Shown piece by piece: positions 63,723 to 64,000 of a stretch of DNA of 64,000 bases. Made by a program: the position numbers and the translations under genes. Location of the stretch: the NCBI RefSeq assembly GCF_002104515.1, contig NZ_NBOE01000001.1, positions 620,001 through 684,000 on the forward strand, given 5' to 3'. The stretch comes from Colwellia polaris (GTDB lineage Bacteria; Pseudomonadota; Gammaproteobacteria; Enterobacterales; Alteromonadaceae). How positions within the stretch are numbered: position 1 is the first letter of the stretch; the number at the start of each line of letters is the position of its first letter. Under the pieces are notes generated by a model that saw nothing but the letters and a program-made list of their open reading frames with translations, ran no database searches and was not told the origin of the DNA.

Positions 63723-64000
63723 ATGACCAATAAGATATTTTTATCGGATATTGAAAAGTTTAAAAAAAATATTTCAGGTGATGTGTTGTTAGCCACAGAC
63801 GATCAATATCAAGACTTGTGTAAGTTATTCAACCGAGCAATTCATAAAGCCCCTTTTATGCTTGTAGTTGTCCATGATGTTACTGATATTCGTCATACTA
63901 TAGAATTCTCGTTGAAACACCGTATGGCTGTCAGTATAAAAGGAGGAGGGCATAGTATTTGGGGGAGCTGTCTGAAAGAAGGTGGGGTCGCTATTGATAT
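63723..64000 (+). CDS. FAD-linked oxidase (BBE/GlcD-like), partial
   Basis: The first 92 codons of a gene that runs off the right edge. VKGGGHS-like text (SIKGGGHSIWG) and VVVHDVTDIRHTIEFS form the start of the FAD_binding_4 domain; in berberine-bridge-type enzymes the His in GGHS binds FAD covalently. The ATG at 63723 follows AGGCGGG. With the SDR it may form a small oxidoreductase pair of unknown substrate. Confidence 0.85.
   Translation, partial: MTNKIFLSDIEKFKKNISGDVLLATDDQYQDLCKLFNRAIHKAPFMLVVVHDVTDIRHTIEFSLKHRMAVSIKGGGHSIWGSCLKEGGVAID

Overview
The window is an AT-rich stretch of a gammaproteobacterial genome. Gene content and protein style suggest a low-GC marine Alteromonadales (Colwellia- or Pseudoalteromonas-like), but no gene here fixes the genus. 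Almost everything is a metal and metalloid resistance island. It holds three complete heavy-metal RND efflux systems and part of a fourth. It also has a mercury operon, an arsenic operon with the ArsJ pathway, a nickel/cobalt DmeRF pair, a lead-type uptake/efflux module, and two large copper sections. No transposase, integrase, tRNA, rRNA or CRISPR array was seen, but decayed gene copies are common.

Layout. 1-3379 (minus): a methyltransferase, a small Cys-rich leader gene, a TolC-like channel and an adaptor, with the first codons of a pump at the left edge. 3480-6610 (minus): a CDF transporter and a cytochrome c/FTR1 permease, each behind a near-identical MerR-type promoter. 6717-12946 (plus): a leader gene and a second RND system with a His-rich adaptor. 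13563-16382 (minus): merR-merT-merP-merA in one direction. 16685-18650: a frameshifted and an intact copy of an unknown gene, a long hairpin and a dmeF pseudogene. 18803-24853 (plus): arsC-arsR fusion, acr3, a DUF318 permease, a small thioredoxin, a CDF tail fragment, a phosphatase, an ars-type GAPDH and arsJ. 24877-26161: divergent dmeF and dmeR. 26252-35071 (plus): a BlaI/M56 pair, czcCBA-like genes, and three accessory membrane or periplasmic genes.

35452-50503 (plus) is a copper/silver section: leader gene, DUF411 lipoprotein, cusCBA (CusB carries two CusF domains), two PepSY proteins (one fused to a flavo-iron-sulfur reductase), a Met-rich protein, multicopper oxidase CopA, CopB, a cytochrome c and two NTF2-like proteins. 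50668-54044: a formyltransferase, a fourth leader gene, a porin-like protein and a diheme cytochrome c. 54317-59911: a MerR regulator, an HMA chaperone, a Cu-type P1B ATPase, a cupredoxin, several small metal-associated proteins and an ICMT-like methyltransferase. 59962-64000: a truncated hflK, hflC, a CBS protein, an orphan fliE, a short-chain dehydrogenase behind an NTF2-like remnant, and the start of a FAD-linked oxidase.

Together the genes take metals from cytoplasm and periplasm to the outside: P1B ATPase, CDF and Acr3/ArsJ export to the periplasm, and RND-TolC systems export across the outer membrane. Periplasmic oxidases, chaperones and Met/His-rich proteins buffer what remains. The most unusual signals are a four-member family of small Cys/His/Met-rich secreted proteins ending in Arg-Pro-Pro plus 2-4 residues, each opening or standing just upstream of an export or electron-transfer gene group, and a paired PepSY redox module with a built-in NADH-type reductase.
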